Positions 24,297 through 33,930 are shown, counted from the first letter of the stretch. The stretch: 64,000 nt of DNA from Ruminococcaceae bacterium UBA3818 (GCA_002369315.1 DFDW01000030.1:56848-120847); one strand, 5' to 3'. Notes: a model not told the origin generated them from the sequence alone. Made by a program: numbers and translations.

Positions 24297-24425
24297 GTAA
24301 CCGTCAAACAAACCAGCGGCTTGAATGTAAGGCATCAATCCAATAGAATAACTACGAAACTTAAAGAAACTCAACGACACTAATGGAATTCGATAGAGGT
24401 GTTGAGTTAAAACGGAGGTCGTAGT

Positions 24426-24775
24426 ATGAGCAATAACAATTTAAGTTTAAAGGAACTAAAACACGAACAGCATCTTCAAAAATGGATACCAATCATAAAC
24501 AACTGTGTCAATAGTGGATTGTCAAAGCAAGAATGGTGCAAACAAAATGGCATCAACATTAAATCATACTTTTACTGGCAGAAAAGGATATTTGATGTAG
24601 CAGTTGATACTTCGGTAGAATTCGCAGAGTTACCTTCCCCTACGGAGAAGCTAGCAAAGACGACAGCAGACAAAGGTATCATAGCCACAGTATCAATTAA
24701 TGGGATATCATTAAATCTGTTATCAGGAATAGACAGTGAAACAGTGACAGCGATAGTAAGGGGACTGTCTAATGA
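24426..24775 (+). pseudogene. IS66-family accessory protein (TnpA-like), 3' end lost at a junction
   Basis: About 115 residues of the IS66 small accessory ORF: KWIPIINNCVNSGLSKQEWC, KQNGINIKSYFYWQKRI, and the C-terminal SINGISLNLLSGIDSETVTA. From about 24775 the frame runs antisense through topB and stops at 25100, so everything after is spurious. The tnpB and tnpC transposase genes of IS66 are absent. ATG 24426 has GGAGG 6 bases upstream. Confidence 0.75.
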
Positions 24776-25901
24776 GTTGCAAAATTGCAAGCTCTCCCTT
24801 GGGAAGTTCCCCCAGATTGCATTTCTGCAATTCTCTGGTAGGAATGATGGCATGGTGGTCTGTGACCTTTTTGTTATTCACAACCTGCTCTGCATGGACG
24901 GGTACATTATCCACGCCCTCCATGGGGAATGTGTGGAAAGCCAGCTTTACGATGTCAGGCAGGCTGCGTGCCATATCGTCAGTCAAAAATCTGCTGTCCG
25001 TTCGGGGGTAAGTGACCAGTTTCTTCTCATAGAGGTTCTGGGTGTAGTCCAGAGTCTGCTGTGCCGTGTAGCCCAGCACACGGTTGGCATCCCTCTGTAA
25101 ACTGGTGAGATCATAAAGCGAAGGCGGCTTTTCTGATTTCTCATTACGCTCCGCCTTTGTGACAGTCACCACAGAACATCCTTTGCTGGCTGCTTCAGCT
25201 TCAGCCTTTTTCTTGTAGCGTTCGCTTGATGCAGTAAATCCGTCCAGTCCGATCTGAACCGTGTAGAAAGGTTCGGGCTTGAATGCAGCAATGGCAGCTT
25301 CACGCATCACCGCCATCGCAAGGGTAGGGGTCATTACACGACCGACATTCAGGGTCTGCCCATAAAGGGTCGAAAAAAGTCGAGTAGCGTTAATACCAAC
25401 AATCCAGTCGGCTCGCTCTCGACACAGTGCTGCTTCATACAAAGCATCATATTCAGTTCCAGACCTGAGATTTTCAAAGCCCTCCTTGATAGCCACATCT
25501 TCCATGGACGAAATCCAAAGTCGCTCAAACGGCTTTCTGCACCCGGCTTTGTGGTACACCAGACGGAAGATCAGTTCTCCCTCACGACCGGCATCTGTTG
25601 CGCACACAAGACTTGCAACATCTTCTCTGGCCATGAGCCTTTTCAGGATACCGAACTGCTTCTTTGTACCGGAGGACACTTCATACTGCCAGTCCGCCGG
25701 GAAGATCGGCAGGTCAGCATATGCCCATTTGCTGTATTTTGCATCGTAGGCTTCGGGCTGTGCCAGCTCCACCAGATGACCGACACACCAACTGACGATG
25801 TAGCCGTTGCCTTCCAGGTAGCCATCTTCACGCTTGGTAGCACCTAAGACCTTGGCAATGCTCTGGGCGACTGAGGGTTTCTCAGCCAATACTAATTTCA
25901 T
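24771..25901 (-). pseudogene. DNA topoisomerase III (TopB), C-terminus removed by IS66 fragment
   Basis: TopB is a type IA topoisomerase common in Tn1549-type elements. About 377 genuine residues are present: the TOPRIM start MKLVLAEKPSVAQSIAKVLG, catalytic-region CATDAGREGELIFR, NVGRVMTPTLAM, and the active-site tyrosine motif VTYPRTDSRFL (Y near 320). After LAILQLI the frame enters IS66 sequence and stops at 24723. Full-length proteins are near 700 residues, so the C-terminal domains are missing and strand passage is probably lost. ATG 25901 follows AAAGGAG. Confidence 0.9.
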
Positions 25902-25974
25902 TTGTATCTACTCCTTTCCAAAAAAATAAGCAGCCACACACCGGAGTGCATGACTGCTATGTATTGAACCTTTA

Positions 25975-26610
25975 TTATTGTTCTTTTAGTAAATAACTCT
26001 TGTCGATTGAAAGATTAACGCAAGTTGCCGCCGCAATATAGATTACTAAAATAATAACCTCTAACACCAAGGTATTGTACGGGCGAGGATAGAATCTTGC
26101 CGCAACGCTTATGATAAATCTAATCGGGAAATAAAGTCCCAACCAAGCAGAAATCTTGTAAAACTTTCTGCGGAAGTTCTTTGTTTTTTCTGTTGCACTG
26201 GATGCTTTCTTTTGATAGGAATATTCAAAACCACCAATAGCTACAACAAATGGAATAAAACTTAAAAATCCAAAGAACACATTTTGCAGAATAACTGTTG
26301 TCATAAACTGCATCAAAAGCACCATGACTTCGAGAGTTACCAAATAGATCATAATCTGCCCCAAATTATCATTTTGTACTTCTTTTACTTTTGGCAGGTC
26401 ATTGTCACTCTGGTAATCATCGTTTAGTAAATAATCTGTTGTAACGCCAAACAGCTTGCTGAGTTGAAGAATGTTATTTGCATCAGGCATCGCAGTTCCT
26501 GACTCCCAACGAGATATAGCTTGTCTTGAAACATCCAACTTTTCAGCTAAATCTTCTTGCGACATTCCATTGGACTTTCTCAGTCCGATAATCTTATCTG
26601 AAAGTTTCAT
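25975..26610 (-). CDS. XRE-family HTH regulator with membrane domain
   Basis: A 211-residue protein. Residues 6-62 are a Cro/CI-type HTH (GLRKSNGMSQEDLAEKLDVS, RQAISRWESGTAMPDAN). The rest holds about four hydrophobic segments (about 85-115, 118-135, 150-170 and 180-200) ending in a basic tail. Such membrane-linked XRE regulators often sense cell-envelope stress. It lies in the gap between topB and the DUF4366 remnant, which are adjacent in Tn1549-like elements, so it is probably inserted cargo with the ATPase next to it. ATG 26610 has AAGGAGG upstream. Confidence 0.85.
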   Translation of the reverse strand: MKLSDKIIGLRKSNGMSQEDLAEKLDVSRQAISRWESGTAMPDANNILQLSKLFGVTTDYLLNDDYQSDNDLPKVKEVQNDNLGQIMIYLVTLEVMVLLMQFMTTVILQNVFFGFLSFIPFVVAIGGFEYSYQKKASSATEKTKNFRRKFYKISAWLGLYFPIRFIISVAARFYPRPYNTLVLEVIILVIYIAAATCVNLSIDKSYLLKEQ

Positions 26611-26758
26611 ATGAAATCCTCCTTTGCTTTGGTGATTTCATTGTACACAAATCCACTATATTTCACCACCGCACCAACTTTACATATCCGCAACAAGATG
26701 TTACATTACCTGTTCTTTCTGCTATGGCTCAAATTCTTTCGGGTTGTAAGTGTTGTTT

Positions 26759-27955
26759 TTACTCCTGTAACAGCCAGTCAGTTATGTCGTGGATCTCAAT
26801 TCCTTCATAGCTATATTTGGGATGTTTGGTTCGGGCAATAATCATTTTCGGATAAGCATCTCTAATCTGAAGCAGAGGGGAACATTCTCTCTCAAATGTT
26901 TCCTGTCCGGAAATGTTGTCACATACCTGAATATAAATTTTCTCGCTGCCCCTTTGAGCAACAAAGTCTATTTCTTTTTGATAGAGCTTGCCAACATAAA
27001 CATCGTACCCACGGCGAAGAAGTTCGATACAAACAATGTTTTCATATACTCTGCCATAGTCCATATTTCTGCTTCCAAGTATTGCATATCGAATACCACT
27101 ATCGCACAAATAGAACTTCTCAGAGCTTTCAAGATATTTCTTGCCACGGATGTCGTATCTCTTAATATCATAAAATACGAAAGCATTGCACAAATACTTA
27201 ATATACTTGCCAACGGTTACATGATTGGTTGGGGTATCATTCGCTGTCAGCAGCTGACTGACCTTATTAGGAGAAGTCAGGTTGCTAATGTTATCCATAA
27301 GGAACTCACTCAGGCGTTGTAAAACCAAAGTGTCTGGCAGAGCGTACTTCTGTACCAAATCTCTTGTAACGATGGTTTCATAGACTTCTTTGATATAGTT
27401 TGTTCTGTCTTTTTCAGTTCTGTAAGCGTAAGAACCTGCTAAACCGCCCTTGATAGAATAATCATCAAAGAGCTTATCTTTATCACCAATATCATCATAA
27501 TACTGGCAATATTCCTGGAAACTAAAAGGGAATACATGAATTTCAATATAGCGTCCAGTAAACAGCGTTGCCAGATCTGCACTCAACAGGAAAGCATTGG
27601 AGCCGGTTACATAGATGTCGTACTTACCCTTGGAGTAAAGGCTGTTGATTGCCAATTCAAACTTGGGACACATCTGAACCTCATCCACAAACAGATAGTT
27701 TGTTTTTCCAGGCTTATAATGCTCCTCTACATAGCTGTGTAACGCATGATATTCCTTTATTTCTTCATAAGCCAAGTCCATAAAGTCAATGAAGATGATA
27801 TTGATGTTTTCAAAATGGCTTTTCAGGTAATCAATATATGCCTGCATCAGTTTAGACTTACCGGATCGACGAATGCCCGTGATGATCTTGATGTCAGGAG
27901 TGCCATTCAGTTCAATGATTCTGTCGAGATACTTTGCTCTCGTAATTGTTTTCAT
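26759..27955 (-). CDS. AAA ATPase with DUF4143 (archaeal-type ATPase family)
   Basis: A 398-residue protein with Walker A GIRRSGKSKLM (about 25-35), Walker B YLFVDEVQM (about 85-93), sensor TGSNAFLLS, and a C-terminal DUF4143-type region with a restriction-like ExK element (YENIVCIELLRRGYDVYVGK, then KEIDFVAQ). Proteins of this group are common on mobile DNA but their function is unclear; defence or toxin-like roles have been suggested. ATG 27955 is chosen over the frame opening at 28045 because GGGTGAC precedes it. The DUF4143 AAA call is firm and the biological role is not known. Confidence 0.87.
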   Translation of the reverse strand: MKTITRAKYLDRIIELNGTPDIKIITGIRRSGKSKLMQAYIDYLKSHFENINIIFIDFMDLAYEEIKEYHALHSYVEEHYKPGKTNYLFVDEVQMCPKFELAINSLYSKGKYDIYVTGSNAFLLSADLATLFTGRYIEIHVFPFSFQEYCQYYDDIGDKDKLFDDYSIKGGLAGSYAYRTEKDRTNYIKEVYETIVTRDLVQKYALPDTLVLQRLSEFLMDNISNLTSPNKVSQLLTANDTPTNHVTVGKYIKYLCNAFVFYDIKRYDIRGKKYLESSEKFYLCDSGIRYAILGSRNMDYGRVYENIVCIELLRRGYDVYVGKLYQKEIDFVAQRGSEKIYIQVCDNISGQETFERECSPLLQIRDAYPKMIIARTKHPKYSYEGIEIHDITDWLLQE

Positions 27956-27964
27956 ATAGTCACC

Positions 27965-28089
27965 CGCTTTCAAAAGTTGAAGATTTTTCATTTCTTGAAA
28001 CTGTCTCGATGTACTTATTATACTGTCTGATAATAGTATATGCAAGAGGTCGCTTTCAAAAACACAAAATATTTTATTTTTTGAAAGTG
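27965..28089. repeat. three copies of CGCTTTCAAAA near ATPase promoter
   Basis: CGCTTTCAAAA at 27965-27975 and 28051-28061, and an inverted near-copy TTTTGAAAGTG at 28079-28089 whose right flank (GGTGACTATG) also matches the sequence before the ATPase start. These are possible operator sites or traces of insertion. Confidence 0.4.
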
Positions 28090-28143
28090 GTGACTATGTA
28101 AAGGCAATCCGAAGATTGCCCCAGGCATCATGCCTGTCCATTG

Positions 28144-29343
28144 TTATACGGGTTCGTTGTCCTCGTCGTCAGCGATGAAGTCCACATCATCGTCCTCGTA
28201 TTCCTCACTGTAGCCGTAGTCCTCATCATCGTCTACATAGTCTGCATCCGGGTCAGGCTTCGCAGCTTCTTTTTCCTTTTTCTTTTCCTGCATCTTCTTG
28301 AATACAAAGAAGCCACCGCCGCCGATCAGAGCTACCATTACCAGAACAGCGGGCATCATGTTGGTCTTAGGCTTCTCAGGTTCAGGCTCGACCACATCAG
28401 GCTCAGGCTCGGTTACATCGGGAGTATGTTCGGTTACATCTGGTTCCTCAGTCTGGTCGATATACTGTGCAGCTTCTTCCTCATCCATGAGCTTGAGCAG
28501 GTCAGCTTCATCCACCTGATTCAAGAAGTGGACAGTTTCATTTCCCTCATCGTCACGGTCGATGATGATATAAAAGTAGTTGCCGTTCTTTGTGACCACC
28601 GTGATAAATTGTTTTCCATCTTTATCAGGAGAACCGATGTCATCAACCAGAGTCAGATTGCCGTCAGGAGTAAGGGCAGGCTCACTTGCATCAGTGTCCA
28701 TGTTCTGCATGAACATACTCATAAACATCATACTCTTTCGGAAATTGATTGTGTTGAAAATCTTGATGTCATAGCCATGTTTCAACAGGGCATTACCACA
28801 CTCAATGACGATACTGCCCTTGGGGTCTGTCACCACATAACTGCTGTGCATCTGGAGCAGATTAGGTTTCAGCCAGAACCTTGTTTTACCTGAACCAGAA
28901 CCGCCGATTATCAGTACGTTCTTATTTCTGGCATTTGCAGGATTCTTTGGCCTGTTGGACATCATCAATCGCTCTGTCTTAGTAAGAATGATATTGTCCT
29001 CGAACTTAGGAGCCATGAACGGCTCAATGTCCTTGGCAGTACCCCAACGGGCAGAACCATATTCTTCGTTGTGACGGTACTTCTTGGCGTTCTTGCCTTT
29101 CAGATAGACTGCAAGGCGAAGCGCAACTCCACAGATGATGCCTACCATCAAATCCATTGGGTGAAAGCTCGGCAAAGGATTTCTCAGAGCCACCGTGAAG
29201 GTACTAAAAAAGCCGAGGAGTTTCGCAGACATATCTGCACCCTCGGCTAATCGCCACGCTTCACCTAAGTTGGTTGCGAACAATCCCAAAATGATATACG
29301 GGAAGTTCAGGATCAGGAGCTTTTTGATTTTTGTCTTATCCAT
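28144..29343 (-). pseudogene. in-frame fusion: VirD4/TraG N-terminus with DUF4366 C-terminus
   Basis: Residues 1 to about 203 are a conjugative coupling protein: two membrane segments, YGSARWGTAKDIEPF, Walker A IIGGSGSGKTRFW (about 145-157), VTDPKGS and GYDIKIFNTINF. Near residues 203-215 the sequence switches to a DUF4366-type protein: DGNLTLVDDIGSPDKDGKQF, VTKNGNYFYIIIDRDDEGN, a Pro/Glu-rich spacer, one membrane helix and an acidic tail of Asp/Glu. In Tn1549-type elements several secretion genes (Maff2, VirB6, PrgI, VirB4, NlpC/P60, DUF4315) lie between these two. One deletion explains their loss. The coupling ATPase lacks Walker B. Confidence 0.85.
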
Positions 29344-29825
29344 TACAAATCACGCTCCTGTTTCTTTTCACGAACCTTCTTAGGAATGGCAGCAACAATT
29401 TCTTTGAAATTCTTCAGCTGTTCCAGAACGCTCGGCTTTTTATCCTTCGTTAATGCTCTTGCCTGATGTTCCTTGCAGATGGCATCCAGTGCATCTGCAT
29501 CTTTGGAACGAACAAAGACAAGATAACGGGGAGGATCTACGGACTTATCTTTTCTTACGGCAAAGTCCACGCCGTATTTCTTGGCAAGTCGTTCAAAATC
29601 TTTGATGCCGCTTTTGTCGATTTCGACATTAGTAGCACCCTGATTCTGTCCAAGAAGCTGTTTTACGGATTGTTTACCATGAACAGCTGTATCTCTGCCT
29701 TTACCCGCCTTAACTTTTTCTCGATGTTGCAAATACTTGCGAATACCGGCGACGATAGTTCGTCCAGTCAGCTTTGTTGTGCTGATAGCGAGATTTATCG
29801 TCCTGTTTTCAACTTCTTCCTGCAT
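29343..29825 (-). CDS. PcfB family (DUF3801) conjugation protein
   Basis: A 160-residue protein that in conjugative plasmids and ICEs accompanies the coupling protein VirD4/PcfC. Recognisable parts are INLAISTTKLTGRTIVAGIR, GATNVEIDKSGIKDFERLAK, YGVDFAVRKDKSVDPPRYLV and the basic C-terminus. It overlaps the VirD4 remnant start by one base (TAATG), as in related elements. ATG 29825 has GGAGGTGAT upstream. With the secretion genes deleted it has no obvious partner. Confidence 0.88.
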   Translation of the reverse strand: MQEEVENRTINLAISTTKLTGRTIVAGIRKYLQHREKVKAGKGRDTAVHGKQSVKQLLGQNQGATNVEIDKSGIKDFERLAKKYGVDFAVRKDKSVDPPRYLVFVRSKDADALDAICKEHQARALTKDKKPSVLEQLKNFKEIVAAIPKKVREKKQERDL

Positions 29826-29861
29826 AGATCATCACCTCCTGCAAGCAGTAGAGTGAATGGT

Positions 29862-30503
29862 TTACAGAGAATCCCTATCGTGACAGCTTTTGTGCGTAAT
29901 AGGTGCATCCATTACTGGTGCACCAGCTTTCTTCACCTTATCATCAGGTAAAGGCAAAGCCATGATACTGCGACCCATACGGACGAACATTTCGGGCTGG
30001 TGGAACTTCTTTTCAAACTTCTCCATCAGCTCAGGAGAAAGGGAAGAAAAATCTTCCTCGCCCAGACCGACTACAAGGAAGTCACCGGCAATGATGTCGT
30101 AGATGTCGCCATCCTGGTCACGCAAGGCACGGTTCAGGTCTTTTCCTGTCAGCTTTGCTTCCTCGTCCATTACAAGAGCAACGGGATCTTCGTAAGGGTA
30201 AACCGCCTGAATATAACCGCCTACGGCTTTCTGCAAGTCCTCCAGCTCACAGCCGACCTGTACTGCCTGCGGATACATATTGGGGCGAATTAGGAGAACA
30301 TCCATCATGGGAGCCTGTTCCTGCTGAATCTCACGCTCGGCCTGAGTTCCAAACACCACGCCGGTAAAATTCTCAGAGTCCAGAATATACTCGGAATTGT
30401 AATAGGCCGTTCTGACCTGTTCCTCCGCAGCATCACGGTTTTCAGCCTGCACCGTGACCGTCTTTTCCAAAGTCTCGGTGATTTTTACGTCATACTCTTT
30501 CAA
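29862..30503 (-). CDS. DpnD/PcfM-like plus DUF3846 protein
   Basis: A 213-residue protein of Tn1549-type elements. Residues 1-50 resemble the DpnD/PcfM short domain (MKEYDVKITETLEKTVTVQA, AEEQVRTAYYNSEY). Residues 68-180 match DUF3846 (MDVLLIRPNMYPQAV, CELEDLQKAVGGYIQAVYP, IAGDFLVVGLGEEDFSSLS). The function is unknown. ATG 30503 follows a GAGGTAACAACACTTG leader. It lies 36 bases before pcfB and is probably cotranscribed. Confidence 0.85.
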   Translation of the reverse strand: MKEYDVKITETLEKTVTVQAENRDAAEEQVRTAYYNSEYILDSENFTGVVFGTQAEREIQQEQAPMMDVLLIRPNMYPQAVQVGCELEDLQKAVGGYIQAVYPYEDPVALVMDEEAKLTGKDLNRALRDQDGDIYDIIAGDFLVVGLGEEDFSSLSPELMEKFEKKFHQPEMFVRMGRSIMALPLPDDKVKKAGAPVMDAPITHKSCHDRDSL

Positions 30504-30557
30504 GTGTTGTTACCTCCATTTCTTTGAGATATAAAGAAACGACCATCTATAAACATA

Positions 30558-31085
30558 TTACAGTTCACAAACAGTCGCATCATCATTGAGCAAATGCTCA
30601 AACATACATATATCATCCAGTTCACAGATTAGAGAACCCATGTCGAAGGAGATGTCCCTTTCACATTCTACCGCAGTAACTAAACTACGGTATTCAGTCA
30701 TGCAGATTGCCTCTTCATTCTCTATAACGAATGTAGTTATGCAAGAAACCACCGAAAATGTCATATCTTCTTCAAGCCACAGTTCCTTACGCTGAATCGT
30801 GTGCACTCTTTCATCGTCGGTTCCGTCTTCCGAAAAAGATAAAAGTCTTACAGCTCTATTTTGCAGAAGTGCAGTTCCCTGATAGCTGAACCCCTCACCA
30901 ATAGTAGACAGCATTCGATACTCAGAAACCATTTCGGCTCTTTTCTGGAATGCCTGTGCCAGAAGTGTGGGAGAAATATCGTCGAACTCCTCACCGTAGT
31001 TTTCGAGCATATCCATCATATAATCTGGGTCACACAGATCGTAGAGTTCTTCTAATGCGACCTGAATGTTTTTTGGTGTAAACAT
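30558..31085 (-). CDS. hypothetical element protein (175 aa)
   Basis: An acidic, soluble 175-residue protein (MFTPKNIQVALEELYDLCDP at the start, LICELDDICMFEHLLNDD near the end) that I do not recognise. It lies between parB and the DUF3846 gene, 11 bases after the parB stop codon on the same strand, in the conserved part of the element backbone. Confidence 0.7.
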   Translation of the reverse strand: MFTPKNIQVALEELYDLCDPDYMMDMLENYGEEFDDISPTLLAQAFQKRAEMVSEYRMLSTIGEGFSYQGTALLQNRAVRLLSFSEDGTDDERVHTIQRKELWLEEDMTFSVVSCITTFVIENEEAICMTEYRSLVTAVECERDISFDMGSLICELDDICMFEHLLNDDATVCEL

Positions 31086-31096
31086 TGTTTGTTACC

Positions 31097-32023
31097 TTAC
31101 CTTTCCATAGATTTTTCTCTTTTCTTTTGCCATTGTTCAAGCAGCTGAATGATTTTATCCTCCATCTGCTTGTTGGTGTAGGACTTTGGGAAATACTTTC
31201 TCAAGGAATCCGTTTTGAAAGTCACCTTGTCTTGTTCCTCCTTTTTGATTTCATTCATAATGTCGCACATAGCGTCCAGAGTACACTCGCCCTCCTGTGC
31301 GAGCTTTTTAATTCGCTGTGCCTGCGAGAGAGAAGGAGTAGTCTGGGCATAGTCCATAGCAGACAGAAAATCCTTCTGTTCCTCTCTCGCCAGATAGGAG
31401 AGTTCCACCGCAGGATTGAATTTGAGTTGACCATTATCCACCATATCCAACAGTTCAGGAATAAGCTCTGTCAGGCGGATATATCGCTGAACCTGCATTC
31501 GACTGTCACCGCTTTGTTCAGCCACCTGATTGACAGCCCACAACTTCTGCCCAACTTGGGCAGAAGTTAAATCACTCCTTGCACCTTGATGTTTTAGAGC
31601 GTCCAATTTCATCTTGTACGCATAGGCTCGCTCACTCGGAAGAATGGTTTCTCTCTGTAAGTTAGCATCGACCATCAAAATTATAGCGGCATCATCGTCC
31701 ATTTCACGGACGATAACCGGCATAGTTTCTTTCCCAGCGAGTTCAGATGCACGATGTCTCCTGTGACCGGAAATGATCTCATAACCACCGTAAGGGTCGG
31801 GACGAACAATAGCGGGGGTGAGAACGCCGAAGTCTCGGACGCTCTCGGCCGTTTTCATCATGTCCTCATCGTCTACCACTCGGAACGGATGTCCCTCAAA
31901 GGGGTGTAACTCAGAAAGCGGAATTTCCTGTACTCGTTCCAGCTGGGCTTCAGCTCGTGACTGATCGGTAGAGAAAATATCATCGTACCCCTTCAAGCTG
32001 ATGTTTGCGCCTTTTTTCTGCAT
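31097..32023 (-). CDS. ParB/Spo0J-like partition protein
   Basis: A 308-residue DNA-binding partition protein. The N-terminal ParB/sulfiredoxin domain shows the nucleotide-binding boxes (HPFEGHPFRV, GVLTPAIVRP, YEIISGHRRHRASELAG) at about 40-100, followed by an HTH region (WAVNQVAEQSGDSRMQVQRY). It starts inside the 3' end of parA (44-base overlap), a typical coupled pair. In an ICE it would help keep the excised circle or recruit other factors. Confidence 0.93.
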   Translation of the reverse strand: MQKKGANISLKGYDDIFSTDQSRAEAQLERVQEIPLSELHPFEGHPFRVVDDEDMMKTAESVRDFGVLTPAIVRPDPYGGYEIISGHRRHRASELAGKETMPVIVREMDDDAAIILMVDANLQRETILPSERAYAYKMKLDALKHQGARSDLTSAQVGQKLWAVNQVAEQSGDSRMQVQRYIRLTELIPELLDMVDNGQLKFNPAVELSYLAREEQKDFLSAMDYAQTTPSLSQAQRIKKLAQEGECTLDAMCDIMNEIKKEEQDKVTFKTDSLRKYFPKSYTNKQMEDKIIQLLEQWQKKREKSMER

Positions 32024-32807
32024 TGTTTAACACCTCCTTCGTCAGAACTTTATACGCTTCGGCAACTTTGCCTTTGGGATCGTGCTTAAAAATACTGGTT
32101 CCCTCGGCGCTGATTTCCTCTGCACGGACAGAACGTGGTATGTCTGTCTTGTAGACTTTCAGCTTGCCACCGTAGCTTTCACGGATAAGGTTGCTAATGT
32201 CTTTGGAATAATTTGTTCTGCTGTCCACCATCGTCAGGAGAACGCCCTCGATTTTCAGCTTGGGATTGATTTGCCTTTTAACCTTGTTGACGGTTTCAAG
32301 CAACTGTTCCAAGCCTTTTGCGGGAAGATACGCCGCCTGAACAGGTATCAGCACATTGTCGGCAGCTGCCAACGCATTGACAGTCAGCATACCCAGAGAG
32401 GGCATACAATCCAGAAGAATAAAGTCATAATTCTGTTTGACCGTATCCAGGTACTGACGAAGAATAGTTTCTCGGCTCATAGCATTTACCAGAGAAACTT
32501 CCAAACCTGACAGTTCGATATTGGCGGGCATATAGTCCACACCTTCGGGATGTCTCAGGATACCTTCGCCCGGAGCAATGGGTTTTTCTGTGATAATCTT
32601 TCCCATCATATCCGAAAGAGTGGGTGACAACTCATCAGGATATGGGTTTCCAAGACTGACGGTTAAAGACGCCTGGGGATCTGTGTCTACCAACAGAACC
32701 CTTTTACCTTCCATAGCCAGTCCGACCCCTAAGTTTTCACAGGTTGTTGTCTTACCCGTGCCGCCTTTCTGATTGACTACTGCGATGACGGTTGCTTTCT
32801 TCGACAA
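31980..32807 (-). CDS. ParA/Soj-like partition ATPase
   Basis: A 275-residue Walker-type ATPase. It has the deviant Walker A NQKGGTGKTTT (about 13-23), VLLVDTDPQASLT (about 38-50) and DFILLDCMPSLGML (about 128-141). It positions the partition complex on the nucleoid. ATG 32807 has GAGGTGACAAGAATT upstream. With parB and repA it forms the replication and partition module of the element. Confidence 0.94.
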   Translation of the reverse strand: MSKKATVIAVVNQKGGTGKTTTCENLGVGLAMEGKRVLLVDTDPQASLTVSLGNPYPDELSPTLSDMMGKIITEKPIAPGEGILRHPEGVDYMPANIELSGLEVSLVNAMSRETILRQYLDTVKQNYDFILLDCMPSLGMLTVNALAAADNVLIPVQAAYLPAKGLEQLLETVNKVKRQINPKLKIEGVLLTMVDSRTNYSKDISNLIRESYGGKLKVYKTDIPRSVRAEEISAEGTSIFKHDPKGKVAEAYKVLTKEVLNNAEKRRKHQLEGVR

Positions 32808-32848
32808 TTCTTGTCACCTCGCTTTCTTCTTTTGATTTGCTTCAATTT

Positions 32849-33748
32849 TTACCACCTCCCTCCAAGTTTTCCCGAAGCCATATCATGCCTTACTTGGGCA
32901 TCGTAATGGGCATCAATGGTATATGGGGCATTGTATATCGAAGCAAGTAGATACTGCTTGATATTGCGTACTTCAGTTGTGTTTTCTTTGAAACGGTCAA
33001 TAACAAACCTGATATGCTCTGAATCCAGTTTCATAAAGGTGCTTCGGACGATTTCTACCGGCTTATCATCACTGGCTATTCGTATCTGTTTACGGTTGCT
33101 GCACATCACTTCAACGATAAGTCTGAGAATCAGTTCAAGGATTTCTCCATCATGCCGGAAGTCCTGCTTCAGATATTCCATTTCAAGCTTATCGTAAAAA
33201 TACTCATAATACCGGGTGAACTCTCCGGTCCCATCGTCTTCCTGTCCGTGAAAAACGGAAGAAAGGAAAGGATCAGTATCACTAAATTCAGTATCTTTAA
33301 TATCAGTATTATTACATTGTGATTTTGGAAGTTCTTGAGTTGTGATTTTCATTGTTCCAGAATTGTGATTTTCACAATTCAAGAGTTGTGAATCCACAGC
33401 AGAAATAAAGTTCTTCACATAGATCAGATTGGGTTTTCCCAAGCCCTGACGCTTTCGCTCGATCAATCCTGCTTTCTTCTCAAGTTCGCTGAGTAGCTTT
33501 ATAGCCTTTTGTTCAGCACAGTTCAAAGCCGACTTTGCTTCGTCGATTGTGAAGATGATATACACACGACCGTTTTCATCTATCCAACCGTTCTTTGCAG
33601 ACAGGCTCATGCGATCAAGCAATATACCGTACAGCATCTTGGCATCGGCAGAGATGTTCCAAAATCTCTCGTTGGTGAATAACACCTTCGGAACTCGATA
33701 GAATGTGAACAGTTCTGATTGCTGACCGTAGAAGTAATCATACGTCAC
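32849..33748 (-). CDS. RepA-type replication initiator (DUF6017-like C-terminus)
   Basis: A 299-residue protein. Residues 1-105 carry the RepA N-terminal winged-helix pattern: YRVPKVLFTNERFWNISADA, KMLYGILLDRMSLSAKNGWID and IFTIDEAKSALNCAEQKA. Residues 175-290 form the C-terminal domain seen in Tn1549-like elements (LRLIVEVMCSNRK, IKQYLLASIYNAPYTI). It may initiate replication of the excised circle. It overlaps the small Cys-rich gene upstream by 11 bases. ATG 33748 has no strong separate ribosome site (GAGGTGGTGAAAATGAGTG precedes). Confidence 0.9.
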   Translation of the reverse strand: MTYDYFYGQQSELFTFYRVPKVLFTNERFWNISADAKMLYGILLDRMSLSAKNGWIDENGRVYIIFTIDEAKSALNCAEQKAIKLLSELEKKAGLIERKRQGLGKPNLIYVKNFISAVDSQLLNCENHNSGTMKITTQELPKSQCNNTDIKDTEFSDTDPFLSSVFHGQEDDGTGEFTRYYEYFYDKLEMEYLKQDFRHDGEILELILRLIVEVMCSNRKQIRIASDDKPVEIVRSTFMKLDSEHIRFVIDRFKENTTEVRNIKQYLLASIYNAPYTIDAHYDAQVRHDMASGKLGGRW

Positions 33749-33929
33749 TCATTTTCACCACCTCTTTCTGCGGGAAATTTTCTTTTTCCAGAGGGGAGCT
33801 ACGGAATGTCTTGCCTCTTAATCCAAACGGACAACGGACGAAATAGCAGGAACGATACCTCCAACGAGGTTGATGATACTCACAATATCGACAGCCTTTG
33901 GGCTTTTGGCAACGGACACGCTCATACAT
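33738..33929 (-). CDS. small Cys-rich element protein (63 aa)
   Basis: MYERVRCQKPKGCRYCEYHQ with further Cys pairs (SCYFVRC) suggests a zinc-binding finger. Function is unknown. It overlaps the repA start, and the next Cys-rich gene ends 1 base before it, so the three are translationally linked. Confidence 0.62.
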   Translation of the reverse strand: MYERVRCQKPKGCRYCEYHQPRWRYRSCYFVRCPFGLRGKTFRSSPLEKENFPQKEVVKMSDV

Positions 33930-33930
33930 A

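Larger units (their letters stand above)
23972..24425. other. non-coding junction region with gene remnant and terminator
   Basis: It contains the DUF6070-like remnant (24007-24222), a strong terminator (24262-24296) and the upstream region of the IS66-like gene. Nothing else is supported. Confidence 0.5.
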
